Below, piece by piece: positions 1 to 7,214 of a stretch of 38,937 bases of DNA; the first letter of the stretch is position 1; each line of letters starts with the position of its first letter. The position numbers and the translations under genes were made by a program. The notes beneath the pieces were generated by a model, which was given only the letters and a program-made list of their open reading frames with translations, made no database searches and was not told where the DNA came from. This DNA is from Oscillospiraceae bacterium. GTDB lineage: Bacteria; Bacillota; Clostridia; Oscillospirales; Oscillospiraceae. The stretch spans positions 1 to 38,937 of the forward strand of contig CACZKM010000014.1 of NCBI GenBank assembly GCA_902781745.1, read 5' to 3'.

Positions 1-359
1 TCGGTATTCCTTCATTTCCCTTGCACTTAGTATAGCACATCTTGCTGCCTTTTGATTGGTTTTCAGGCTTTCCTCATTTGTTCAGCTGACATTATATAAA
101 AATATTAAGCGCGGAAAATCAACCGATTATACCACGAAAAAGCTACGCTGGCAATAGATTTCTTTCCGCACCCGTCAGCTTGCACAGCCAAGTCGTTGCA
201 GGTGAAACTTCCTCCCCTTTTTTCGCCGTCAACTTCAACAAGATTCCCAATAACATATTGACTTTTCATACAAGAATTGCTACTTTATACACGAATCAAC
301 GAGAAAAATCGCCGGAGCCGCTGGCGTGGCCGGCGGAAAACGGGGAAGGAGAGGGTCCC
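1..359. other. AT-rich upstream region with probable divergent promoters
   Basis: This gene-free stretch is clearly more AT-rich than the coding DNA that follows. On the minus strand TATACT (29-34) is preceded by TGTGC, an extended -10 of the TRTGn kind known from Gram-positive bacteria; no good -35 is visible. It probably fires leftwards into a gene outside the window. On the plus strand TTGACT (258-263) and TACTTT (281-286), 17 nt apart, are a weak candidate promoter for the DUF1846 gene. No reading frame here looks like a protein. Confidence 0.4.
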
Positions 360-1847
360 ATGATCGATCGCTTGGGGTTCGACAACGAAAAATACCTGGA
401 GATGCAGTCGGAACACATCCGTTCCCGGATCAACCAGTTCGGCGGCAAGCTGTACCTGGAGTTCGGCGGCAAGCTCTTTGACGATCACCACGCCTCCCGG
501 GTCCTGCCGGGCTTCCACCCGGACTCCAAGATCCGGATGCTCAGCCAGCTCAAGGAGCAGGTGGAGATCGTGGTGGCGGTATCCGCCATGGACCTGGAAA
601 AGAGCAAGGTCCGGGGGGACATCGGCATCACCTACGGAGCCGACACCCTGCGGCTCATCGACGTCTTCCGGGGCTTCGGCTTCCAGGTGGACAGTGTGGT
701 CCTCACCCGGTTCAGCGGCCAGACCGCGGCGGAGCTTTTCCAGGAGCAGTTGGAGAGCCTGGGGCTGAAGGTCTACCGGCACTACTCCATCGAGGGCTAC
801 CCCTACGACATCCCCCGAATCGTCAGCGACGAGGGCTACGGCCGCAACGAGTTCGTGGAGACCACCCGCCCCCTGGTGGTGGTCACCGCCCCCGGCCCGG
901 GCAGCGGCAAGATGGCCGTGTGCATGAGCCAGCTCTACCACGAGCATAAGCGGGGGGTCCAGGCGGGCTACGCCAAGTACGAGACCTTCCCCATCTGGAA
1001 CCTCCCCCTCCGCCACCCGGTGAACCTGGCCTACGAGGCCGCCACAGCGGATCTCAACGACGTGAACATGATCGACCCCTTCCACCTGGAGGCCTACGGG
1101 GTCACCACGGTGAACTACAACCGGGACGTGGAGATCTTCCCGGTGCTCAAGACCATCTTCGAGCGCATCGCCGGGGTCTCCCCCTATCAGTCCCCCACGG
1201 ACATGGGGGTGAACATGGCGGGCTACTGCATCATCGACGACGAGGTGGTCTCCCAGGCCTCCAAGGAGGAGATCCTCCGGCGGTACTACACCGAGGAGTG
1301 CCGCCACCGCCGGGGCCGCACCGACGGCGGCGCGGTATACAAGATCGAGCTGCTCATGAAGCAGCTGGGCCTCACCCCCCAGAGCCGGTCGGTGGTCTCC
1401 CCCGCCCTGGCGGTGGAGGAGCGCACCGGCGAGCCCGCGGCGGCCATGGAGATGCCCGACGGGAAGATCCTCACCGGAAAGACCTCCTCTTTGCTGGGGT
1501 CCTCCTCCGCCCTTCTCCTCAACGCCCTGAAGTACCTGGGCAGCATCGACGATGAGATCCAGCTCATCTCCCCGTCGGTGATCGAGCCGGTGCAGAACCT
1601 GAAGGTCAACGTCCTGGGGAACAAGAATCCCCTCCTCCACATCGACGAGCTGCTGGTGGCCCTGTCCATCTGCGCCGTCACCGACCCCAACGCCAAGCAG
1701 GCGGTGCGGCAGCTTCAGAAGCTCCGGGGCTGCGAGGCCCACTCCACCGTCATCCTGTCGGAGTCCGACGAGGACAGCTTCCGGCGGCTGGGGGTGCGGC
1801 TGACCTGCGAGCCCAAATACCAGACCTCAAAACTGTATCACGGATGA
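360..1847 (+). CDS. DUF1846 (UPF0371) family protein
   Basis: A 495-residue soluble protein that reads as a full-length member of the DUF1846/UPF0371 family, whose members are about 500 residues long and conserved in Firmicutes without a settled function. The N-terminal part (LGFDNEKYLEMQSEHI and the repeated FGGKLY/FGGKLF) and the central TAPGPGSGKMAVCMSQLY segment are the recognisable family blocks; the latter resembles a nucleotide-binding loop but that is only a resemblance. The frame is open upstream, but the ATG at 360 is chosen because GGAAGGAGAG lies just before it and family similarity begins there. It precedes asnA by 73 nt on the same strand, so the two may be co-transcribed. Biochemical role unknown. 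Confidence 0.88.
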   Translation: MIDRLGFDNEKYLEMQSEHIRSRINQFGGKLYLEFGGKLFDDHHASRVLPGFHPDSKIRMLSQLKEQVEIVVAVSAMDLEKSKVRGDIGITYGADTLRLIDVFRGFGFQVDSVVLTRFSGQTAAELFQEQLESLGLKVYRHYSIEGYPYDIPRIVSDEGYGRNEFVETTRPLVVVTAPGPGSGKMAVCMSQLYHEHKRGVQAGYAKYETFPIWNLPLRHPVNLAYEAATADLNDVNMIDPFHLEAYGVTTVNYNRDVEIFPVLKTIFERIAGVSPYQSPTDMGVNMAGYCIIDDEVVSQASKEEILRRYYTEECRHRRGRTDGGAVYKIELLMKQLGLTPQSRSVVSPALAVEERTGEPAAAMEMPDGKILTGKTSSLLGSSSALLLNALKYLGSIDDEIQLISPSVIEPVQNLKVNVLGNKNPLLHIDELLVALSICAVTDPNAKQAVRQLQKLRGCEAHSTVILSESDEDSFRRLGVRLTCEPKYQTSKLYHG

Positions 1848-1880
1848 TCCATCCTTTTATCCCATCCCGATCAGACATTC

Positions 1881-1903
1881 TCGAATCTCCGGGGGAGATT
1901 CGA
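1881..1903 (+). promoter_or_regulatory. perfect hairpin just upstream of the asnA ribosome site
   Basis: TCGAATCTCC (1881-1890) is followed after GGG by its exact reverse complement GGAGATTCGA (1894-1903). The 10-bp stem has a tight loop and no U-tract, and ends a few bases before the asnA ribosome site (AAAGGAGA, 1907-1914). It could stabilise a processed end or influence asnA translation. No T-box or known riboswitch signature is visible. Confidence 0.5.
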
Positions 1904-1920
1904 CCGAAAGGAGATTTCCC

Positions 1921-2934
1921 ATGTCCAAGACCTACATCCCCAAGGATTACGCCCCCCTGCTGAACCTCTACGACACCCAGAAGGCCATCAGCCTCCTGCA
2001 CCACGTCTTTGAGGACACCCTCTGCGGCAACCTCCACCTCCGCCGGGTCTCCGCCCCTCTCTTTGTGGAGGCGGCCTCCGGCCTGAACGACAACCTCAAC
2101 GGCGTGGAGCGCCCCGTTTCCTTCGACGTGCCAGCCGTGGGCCGGGACGCTCAGGTGGTCCACTCCCTGGCCAAGTGGAAGCGCATGGCCCTCTATCGCT
2201 ATCACTTCCCCGTGGGGGAGGGCCTGGTCACCGATATGAACGCCATCCGCCGGGACGAGATCCCCGACAACCTCCACTCCATCTACGTGGACCAGTGGGA
2301 CTGGGAGAAGGTCATCGCCCCCCGGGACCGGACGGCGGAGTATCTGAAAAAAACCGTCCAGTCCATCGTGGACGCCATGGTGGACACCCAGAAGACCCTC
2401 CAGTCGGTCTTCTCCGCCCTGAGCGCCGTGCCCCTCATCAGTCGGGAGGTCTCCGTCATCACCACCCAGGAGCTGGAGGACAAGTACCCCGACCTCACCC
2501 CCAAGGAGCGGGAGGACGCCTGGACCAGGGAGCATCCCACCACCCTGCTGATGCAGATCGGCGGCAAGCTGAAGTCCGGCAAGCCCCACGACGGCCGGGC
2601 CCCCGACTACGACGACTGGACCCTCAACTGCGACATCCTCCTGTGGAACGACCTGCTGGGCCGGGCCTTTGAGATCTCCTCCATGGGCATCCGGGTGGAT
2701 TCCAAGGCCCTGGACAAGCAGCTGAAGCTGGCGGGCTGCGACGACCGCCGGGAGCTGACCTTCCACAAGCTCCTGCTGGCAGACGAGCTGCCCCTGACCA
2801 TCGGCGGCGGTATCGGCCAGTCCCGGCTGAGCATGATCCTGCTGGGGAAGGCCCATATCGGCGAGGTGCAGGCTTCGATTTGGGATGATGAGACCATTGA
2901 GAGCTGCACGGACGCGGGGATCATTTTGCTGTGA
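1921..2934 (+). CDS. asnA: aspartate-ammonia ligase AsnA
   Basis: Makes asparagine from aspartate, ammonia and ATP (giving AMP and pyrophosphate) in the cytoplasm. The 337-residue length is normal for AsnA, an enzyme with a class II aminoacyl-tRNA-synthetase-like fold. Family blocks are easy to see: the N-terminal YDTQKAISLLHHVFEDTL, the APLFVEAASGLNDNLNGVER block, VGEGLVTDMNAIRRDE, VDQWDWEKVI and the C-terminal LTIGGGIGQSRLSMILL glycine-rich motif 3. ATG follows AAAGGAGATTTCCC. The gene ends at a strong intrinsic terminator at 2953-2986. It follows a DUF1846 gene; the small hairpin between them is the only local regulatory hint. Identification is secure. Confidence 0.97.
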   Translation: MSKTYIPKDYAPLLNLYDTQKAISLLHHVFEDTLCGNLHLRRVSAPLFVEAASGLNDNLNGVERPVSFDVPAVGRDAQVVHSLAKWKRMALYRYHFPVGEGLVTDMNAIRRDEIPDNLHSIYVDQWDWEKVIAPRDRTAEYLKKTVQSIVDAMVDTQKTLQSVFSALSAVPLISREVSVITTQELEDKYPDLTPKEREDAWTREHPTTLLMQIGGKLKSGKPHDGRAPDYDDWTLNCDILLWNDLLGRAFEISSMGIRVDSKALDKQLKLAGCDDRRELTFHKLLLADELPLTIGGGIGQSRLSMILLGKAHIGEVQASIWDDETIESCTDAGIILL

Positions 2935-2952
2935 GCGCGATTTGCGTATAAG

Positions 2953-2986
2953 AAAACGGACAGCCCGGGTGGGCTGTCCGTTTTTT
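2953..2986 (+). terminator. Rho-independent terminator of asnA
   Basis: AAAACGGACAGCCC (2953-2966), loop GGGT, then the exact complement GGGCTGTCCGTTTT (2971-2984) followed by further T residues. A 14-bp perfect stem plus T-run directly after the asnA stop codon. Confidence 0.93.
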
Positions 2987-3085
2987 GTGTCCGTTGTTAG
3001 CGAATTGGCACGGGTGTGTGGGTTGAGTAGGACGACGGATTATGTGTATATTGGGATGGTGGAAGTATAGATTGTAAGAATAATA

Positions 3086-3116
3086 TGGAAAAAGCCTCTG
3101 TTGTGTCAGAGGCTTT
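3086..3116 (-). terminator. terminator of the endonuclease gene
   Basis: AAAGCCTCTG (3091-3100) and CAGAGGCTTT (3107-3116) form a perfect 10-bp stem with a 6-nt loop. Read on the minus strand it is followed by TTTTT, so it best terminates the leftward endonuclease gene; on the plus strand the following sequence is a poorer T-run. Confidence 0.75.
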
Positions 3117-3134
3117 CTTCATATTTTTTATAGT

Positions 3135-3660
3135 TTATAGGTCAATCCCAATTACATAAATTGGTACTTGAATAGCACTCTTTACATGTGGCAAATACTT
3201 TATGACTTTTTCATATGGCAAAGAACCATTCCACTTCATTGATGGATTTATTTCCAGAAATCTTTTAGGCATCTCATGAATAAAATGACTTGTCGCAACT
3301 ATGTATACTCCTAAATCAATCGCATCGAGATTCGAATATGATGCAATTTGAAATATAAGTAAATCAATCCCAACAAATGACGGGTGCCCAAACTGAACTT
3401 CAACCCCCACTCTATCTTTTAAGAAATCAAAACGAGCGTAAGCATCCGTTTCTCTGCCGAACACATCAGGCTGACTGACCCAATCCTTTTGCAATGAAGT
3501 GCTTTTTCAAAATATCATTGAAGACTGGCCTGCTAAGTTGAGAAAGGTCAGAAGTTGAATCACGAATAATATCTTCTAATTCATTCTTTATTGAAAGTCT
3601 GCTGTTAAGCACTTGCTCAGCAAATCGATATGAATAGTGTTCTAATCTAACCGCCATCAT
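3135..3660 (-). pseudogene. BglII/BstYI-family restriction endonuclease, frameshifted
   Basis: Two overlapping minus-strand frames together read as one type II endonuclease of the BglII/BstYI family. The first (3660 to 3466) starts MMAVRLEHYSYRF after a GTGAGG ribosome site and ends with KKHFIAKGLGQSA. The second (from about 3490 to 3135) carries WVSQPDVFGRE, then YARFDFLKDR and VGVEVQFG. The Asp of RFDF, Glu of GVEVQ and Gln two residues on have the same spacing (9 and 2) as catalytic D84, E93 and Q95 of BglII. Removing a single T from GGATTGGG (plus positions near 3482) fuses the frames as AKGWVSQPDV and gives a 174-residue protein, slightly short for the family (about 200). Catalytic residues look intact, so the lesion is recent, or it is a sequencing error. 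No cognate methyltransferase is in the window. Confidence 0.8.
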
Positions 3661-3737
3661 ATTGCCTCACTTTCCAATTACCATTTATAATAATAATTGT
3701 TATCAAATTGAGGAATAATGTAGAAGTCCTCATTCTA

Positions 3738-4346
3738 TTACCCAATCATTAACTTTTTTATATCACTTGAATAACCATCAAAATCTTTCATTATAGAACT
3801 CCAAAAAGCGCTTTCCTCTGCTTGGTCAAAAATACTTTTTATAACCGTCGGAGCATTATCATAGTTTGTCAAGCAATCAGGATTATAAACACAATCACAA
3901 AAGATAACACTATATCGATATGGAGGCCAATTCTTTCTATAATCTGGTATATCGTCCATCATAAACTCGCCACGTAGCGAGCAATTGCGTGACTGAACAA
4001 GATAAAAATCTCTCCGAGTATCAATTATTTTTGCCAATTTTTCAAAGTTTCTTTTATTCATTGACTTGTATAACGGAGTTAGAACCCAGTCCAGGATTAT
4101 CTTTCTCTCGCTTGCATTATTATAATCATAATAATCTGATGTAAAATCCATTATAGAAGTCATTGCCGCAATCAGTTCAGGCATGATTGGGCTATTTTTA
4201 TACTGAGATTGCGAAAACATCCCTGTTATTAATATGAAATACTTTTTAAAACAGCCTGAAATAGTGCTTTCATCAATTACTAATTCCTGACTATAATTAG
4301 AATACTGATTCTCATTCTTTGATTTGTTTCTGTTCCAAAATGCCAT
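3738..4346 (-). CDS. hypothetical protein, 202 residues
   Basis: I do not recognise this protein. The frame stays open far upstream, but that part is antisense to the WYL gene. The ATG at 4346 is chosen because it follows GGAGGG and because AT-rich codon use begins there. The product starts with a polar, Asn/Lys/Ser-rich stretch (NRNKSKNENQYSNYS), then a mixed helical region (PELIAAMTSIMDF). A Cys/Tyr-rich segment near residue 150 contains CDCVYNPDC, where paired cysteines could bind metal. There is no signal peptide or membrane segment. It lies 77 nt upstream of the broken endonuclease in the same direction, so the two are likely one transcript. It shows no methyltransferase motifs (no DPPY or FxGxG), so it is not an obvious modification partner. 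Confidence 0.75.
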   Translation of the reverse strand: MAFWNRNKSKNENQYSNYSQELVIDESTISGCFKKYFILITGMFSQSQYKNSPIMPELIAAMTSIMDFTSDYYDYNNASERKIILDWVLTPLYKSMNKRNFEKLAKIIDTRRDFYLVQSRNCSLRGEFMMDDIPDYRKNWPPYRYSVIFCDCVYNPDCLTNYDNAPTVIKSIFDQAEESAFWSSIMKDFDGYSSDIKKLMIG

Positions 4347-4483
4347 TATTATCCCTCCATTCTTTTCTTCTAATCTGTATCGAGAGAGGAATTCCACCCA
4401 TTTATTAGAACCTATTGTAATACTATCATATAACAACAAATAATACAATCTGAAATCCACTACTATCCCCTTATTTCTTGGTG

Positions 4484-4492
4484 TGTTATAAT
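4484..4492 (+). promoter_or_regulatory. extended -10 promoter of the WYL gene
   Basis: TGTTATAAT: a perfect TATAAT (4487-4492) with TG one base before it, 31 nt upstream of the WYL start codon. The -35 position holds only TATCCC. The same CTATCCCC box, 16 nt before a TGTGnTATAAT, recurs ahead of the DUF937 gene near 21979-22008. Confidence 0.7.
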
Positions 4493-4523
4493 GAGACCAC
4501 CATCCAACAAAGGGGGAATCCCT

Positions 4524-5546
4524 ATGAACAGAAACAACGGGCGCCAAATCGGGGAACGCCTCATCCTCCTGCGGGACTACCTCATATCCAACGCCGATAA
4601 GACTCATACCGTCAGTATGAAGGACATCCAACGCCACTATGCCAACCACGAAATCACAGGTAAAGAAGAAAAGCCCCTTAATCATAAGACTATCTATCGG
4701 GACCTTGACGCTGTGGGGGAAGTCTTTGGTCTCAATATCCAGTATGACGAACACAAAAAAGGCTATTCCCTCCTGAACGCCCCCTTTGAAGCCTACGAAC
4801 TGCGCCTTATCATTGACAGCATCCAGGCATCCAGGTTTATCACCCAGCAGGAAGCCCGCAAGCTGACCGAAAAGGTCAAGGCGACCTTTGGCAGCAGGAA
4901 GCAGAAGGACCTGAACCGCCAAGCCTACGTCTATGACCGCATCCGCAGTATGAATGACAGTGTGGTAAAGGAGGCAGACCGCATCCACCAGGCTATTGCC
5001 TCTGATTGTAAGATTGCTTTTCACTATTTCCACCTGACCCCCAGCAAGCAGAAATCCTATTCCAACGATGGGACCCAATACAGGGTCAGCCCTTTTGCCC
5101 TCTATTGGAACAGTGGCAACCTCTACCTCTATGCTTACGACGGCGCGAAGTTCCGTTATTTTCGTGTGGACCGTATGGAACGTATCACAAGGCCCATCCC
5201 CGAGCCAAGAGAGGGAAAGGACCTGTTCAACGCAAAGAGCCTCACCAGCCAAAAGGCGAAAGTATTCCAGATGTATAGCGGTCCAGGCTATGATGTGAAA
5301 TTGCGCTTTGCCAACGAACTGACCGACCAGGTGATAGACCAATTTGGCAGGGAAACGATGCTGTTTCCTGACGGCAGCAGCCACTTTACCTTCACCGTCC
5401 CCGTAGAAGTCAGCCCAAACTTCTATGCTTGGGTGGCTACTTTTGGGTCCCGCTCGCAGATTATAGGACCACCCGAAGTTGTGGAGGGGATGAGGAACTT
5501 CCTAAAAGAACACCTGAATATGTATAAAGATGATGGGAACACCTGA
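4524..5546 (+). CDS. WYL-domain transcriptional regulator (DeoR-like HTH)
   Basis: A 340-residue regulator. Residues about 10-85 form a winged helix-turn-helix, seen in HTVSMKDIQRHY and HKTIYRDLDAVGEVFG, followed by KKGYSLL. The central and C-terminal part (about 140-335) is a WYL domain with the usual FHYFHL, YRVSPFALYW and FRYFRVDRM blocks. The eponymous triplet reads LYL (GNLYLYAYD) rather than WYL. A WCX-like C-terminal extension follows (VKLRFANELTDQVIDQFG to the end). WYL regulators often sense nucleic-acid-type ligands and control defence or DNA-damage genes. Its place beside a restriction endonuclease fits that, but its targets are inferred. ATG at 4524 follows AGGGGGAA. A terminator overlaps its stop codon. 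Confidence 0.9.
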   Translation: MNRNNGRQIGERLILLRDYLISNADKTHTVSMKDIQRHYANHEITGKEEKPLNHKTIYRDLDAVGEVFGLNIQYDEHKKGYSLLNAPFEAYELRLIIDSIQASRFITQQEARKLTEKVKATFGSRKQKDLNRQAYVYDRIRSMNDSVVKEADRIHQAIASDCKIAFHYFHLTPSKQKSYSNDGTQYRVSPFALYWNSGNLYLYAYDGAKFRYFRVDRMERITRPIPEPREGKDLFNAKSLTSQKAKVFQMYSGPGYDVKLRFANELTDQVIDQFGRETMLFPDGSSHFTFTVPVEVSPNFYAWVATFGSRSQIIGPPEVVEGMRNFLKEHLNMYKDDGNT

Positions 5547-5570
5547 AACGATGTTCCCATTTCTTTATTT
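5533..5570 (+). terminator. terminator overlapping the WYL stop codon
   Basis: ATGGGAACA (5533-5541) pairs with TGTTCCCAT (5552-5560), followed by TTCTTTATTT. The TGA stop codon (5544-5546) sits in the 10-nt loop. Confidence 0.8.
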
Positions 5571-5639
5571 GATGCGAAAAGATGTGCAAAGATGTGTATA
5601 GATAATTGAAAGCGTATGGTTTCGCTGACAACCCGCTTG

Positions 5640-5730
5640 TATAATACCAGTATCCACCTTTTGGCTATCCACTTTTGACATTTCAATACAGCAGGAGCAG
5701 GCGGGAGTATCCACCATTCTTCCACTTTTG
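5640..5730. repeat. short iterated TATCCAC / CCACTTTTGG repeats
   Basis: TATCCAC occurs at 5651, 5666 and 5708. CCACCTTTTGG, CCACTTTTG and CCACTTTTGG follow from 5654, 5669 and 5722. They recall DnaA boxes (TTATNCACA) without matching them exactly. A TATAAT (5640-5645) lies just before the first copy. The function is unknown; this is the right-hand edge of the AT-rich island. Confidence 0.5.
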
Positions 5731-5734
5731 GACG

Positions 5735-5767
5735 AAAAACGAGAGGACCGCGCCCGCGGTCCTCTCG
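5735..5767 (-). terminator. terminator of the rubrerythrin/small-peptide unit
   Basis: CGAGAGGACCGCG (5740-5752) and its complement CGCGGTCCTCTCG (5755-5767) form a 13-bp palindrome. On the minus strand it is followed by TTTTTCG. It closes the leftward unit that contains the 39-codon frame and the rubrerythrin remnant. Confidence 0.88.
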
Positions 5768-5807
5768 CTCTGATTACCCTTTTTCAAGCCTGGAAAAGTC
5801 CGAACGC

Positions 5808-5927
5808 TTATCCCTCTTTACTGCCCAGCAGATTGAGTGAAACGTGCAGATTCACCGCCGCGCATACCAGCGCGGTCAAGGCGAGCCATAACACAATCAG
5901 ATCCTTGACCACATTCTTTCTTTCCAT
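5808..5927 (-). CDS. 39-residue single-pass membrane peptide
   Basis: A short frame starting ATG at 5927 behind a near-ideal AAAGGAGG, encoding MERKNVVKDLIVLWLALTAL and a further hydrophobic and polar stretch ending NLLGSKEG. The charged start followed by about 20 hydrophobic residues (IVLWLALTALVCAAV) predicts one membrane helix with a short outside tail. It lies 51 nt downstream of the rubrerythrin remnant and just before a strong terminator, so it should share its transcript. I recognise no family. The excellent ribosome site and position argue that it is translated; a role in oxidative stress would be inference from context only. Confidence 0.6.
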   Translation of the reverse strand: MERKNVVKDLIVLWLALTALVCAAVNLHVSLNLLGSKEG

Positions 5928-5978
5928 GGCCAGCCTCCTTTATGAATCCAGGGGGATTGCCGCTCTTCGCGTTTTTTC

Positions 5979-6457
5979 TTACTTAAAGTACCGCTGCAGC
6001 AGCCCAGCGAAAGCCTTGCCGTGTCGGGCTTCGTCGCGGGCCATTTCATGGACGGTGTCGTGGATGGCGTCCAGGTTCAGGGCCTTGGCGCGCTTGGCCA
6101 GGTCGGTCTTGCCGGCGGTGGCGCCGTTCTCGGCCTCCACGCGCATCTTCAGGTTCTTCTCGGTGCTGTCGGTGAGCACCTCGCCCAGCAGCTCGGCTAG
6201 CCCTCCCGATAGGCCACCCGGCTCATGGCCAGGTACATGCCCACCTCGGAACATTCGCCGGTGAAGTTGTTCCGCAGATCCTGGATGATATCCTCGGGAG
6301 CGCCCTGGGCCACGCCAACAACGTGCTCAGCGGCCCAGGTCATCTCGCCGGCCTGCTCGACGAACTTGCTGGCGGGAGCCTTGCACTGGGGGCACTTCTC
6401 GGGGGGATTGTCGCCTTCGTGGACGTAACCGCAAACGCTGCATACGTATTTTGCCAT
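5979..6457 (-). pseudogene. rbr: rubrerythrin (NADH peroxidase type) with an internal deletion
   Basis: Encodes a reverse-type rubrerythrin that would reduce hydrogen peroxide in an anaerobe. The N-terminal rubredoxin domain is intact (CSVCG at C6/C9 and CPQC at C22/C25). It is followed by the first ferritin-like helix ([20 protein letters not shown]), which then meets a TAG stop. Downstream, in another frame, the protein resumes at [15 protein letters not shown] and runs to [18 protein letters not shown]. The expected segment between YREG and AELLGEV, which holds the Glu-x-x-His pair of helix B, is missing. Restoring 64 nt at about 6195-6200 would give exactly 180 residues, the usual family length. 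Start codon after GGAGG. The deletion removes iron ligands, so the gene should be dead unless it is an assembly error. Confidence 0.85.
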
Positions 6458-6536
6458 AGTATTATTCCTCCATATCTTCCCCGTGGGGAAAGTTATAAAA
6501 TTTGGGTTAAAAGATGCTGCCCATCTCTTTCCCCGT

Positions 6537-6565
6537 ATTTTACACGATAGGCCACCGTTTGTAAA
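6537..6565 (-). promoter_or_regulatory. rubrerythrin promoter
   Basis: On the minus strand TTTACA (6560-6565) and TAAAAT (6537-6542) are separated by exactly 17 nt. Transcription would start near 6530, leaving a leader of about 70 nt. The leader contains an inverted pair GGGGAAAG/CTTTCCCC (about 6486-6535). Confidence 0.7.
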
Positions 6566-6623
6566 GGCAGTTAGCCGACGCTTTTTGCGCTTTTTCCGTC
6601 CTATTTCCGAAGTTAGCTTCAGC

Positions 6624-7214
6624 TTACTGCAGCTTTTGCAGCGTATTCAACAAATCCTCCCGGCTGTACAGCGCCGACAGCACCGGCAGCATGGCGTTGG
6701 GGGAAAGATGCTCCGGCAGGCCCAGGGCCGCCAGGAGCTTTTTTCGCTTCTCCCGGCTGTTTTCCCCGCCGGACAGGCCGCAGGCGTAGAGGTCGGCCTT
6801 GGTGAGGGCCGGAGCGGCCCGCCCGGTCTCCTCCCCCAGGATGGTGGCCCCCGCCTGACGGAGGGCGTGCTCCAGCACCGCCGGGGACATCCCCTCCACC
6901 CCCAGCTTGCCCTCCTTGCCGGGGTGTGTTTTCCGCCTCTCCTTGCCGTAAAGGTCGGGGATGTAGGCGTGCTTGACCTTATCCTTGGGCAGGGCGCCCT
7001 TGAGGTAGTTCCGGATGACGAAGCCCGCCCCGTCGCTGTCGGTGAGGACCACCAGGCCCCGCCTGTCCGCGATCCTCCGCAGCAGGGCCAGCTTCTCCCG
7101 GTCCTTGAAGATGCCGAAGCCGTTGGTCTCCAGGATCACCCCGTCCACCAACTGGGACAGGGTGGTTTTGTCGTACCGGCCCTCCACCACGATGGCCTCC
7201 CGGACCCGGATCAT
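6624..7214 (-). CDS. rnmV: ribonuclease M5-like TOPRIM protein
   Basis: A 196-residue TOPRIM endoribonuclease of the RNase M5 type, which in Firmicutes trims the 5S rRNA precursor. The TOPRIM domain fills the first half: the catalytic Glu in VVEGRYDK near residue 10, then VILETNGFGIF, and the DxD motif LTDSDGAG near residue 60. The C-terminal half (from about residue 115, GATILGEETGR) matches the DUF4093-type extension seen in clostridial M5 proteins, including LTKADLYACGLSGG. Its ATG overlaps the holA stop codon as ATGA, so it is translationally coupled to holA. It is the last gene of the xre-comEC-holA-rnmV operon. Role in 5S rRNA maturation is from family knowledge. Confidence 0.9.
   Translation of the reverse strand: MIRVREAIVVEGRYDKTTLSQLVDGVILETNGFGIFKDREKLALLRRIADRRGLVVLTDSDGAGFVIRNYLKGALPKDKVKHAYIPDLYGKERRKTHPGKEGKLGVEGMSPAVLEHALRQAGATILGEETGRAAPALTKADLYACGLSGGENSREKRKKLLAALGLPEHLSPNAMLPVLSALYSREDLLNTLQKLQ

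Larger units (their letters stand above)
2990..5735. other. AT-rich accessory island (restriction remnant, unknown protein, WYL regulator)
   Basis: Between the asnA terminator and the terminator at 5740, base composition and codon choice change: many A/T-ending codons, AT-rich spacers and a less GC-biased WYL gene, against neighbours dominated by GCC/CTG/GAG-type codons. The contents (BglII-type endonuclease remnant, unknown protein, WYL regulator) are typical of horizontally acquired defence cargo. No integrase, transposase, tRNA or clear attachment duplication is visible. Confidence 0.6.

Noticed and set aside
285-1742. Long minus-strand frame opposite the DUF1846 gene
   Set aside because: Low-complexity Gly/Val/His/Leu-rich shadow of a GC-rich coding strand; the plus strand has a recognised family and ribosome site.
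1848-1920. T-box or other riboswitch before asnA
   Set aside because: Only a 10-bp hairpin is present; no T-box sequence, specifier loop or antiterminator could be found.
4347-5384. N-terminal extension of the 202-residue island protein
   Set aside because: Antisense to the WYL gene and without its own ribosome site; the ATG at 4346 with GGAGGG is preferred.
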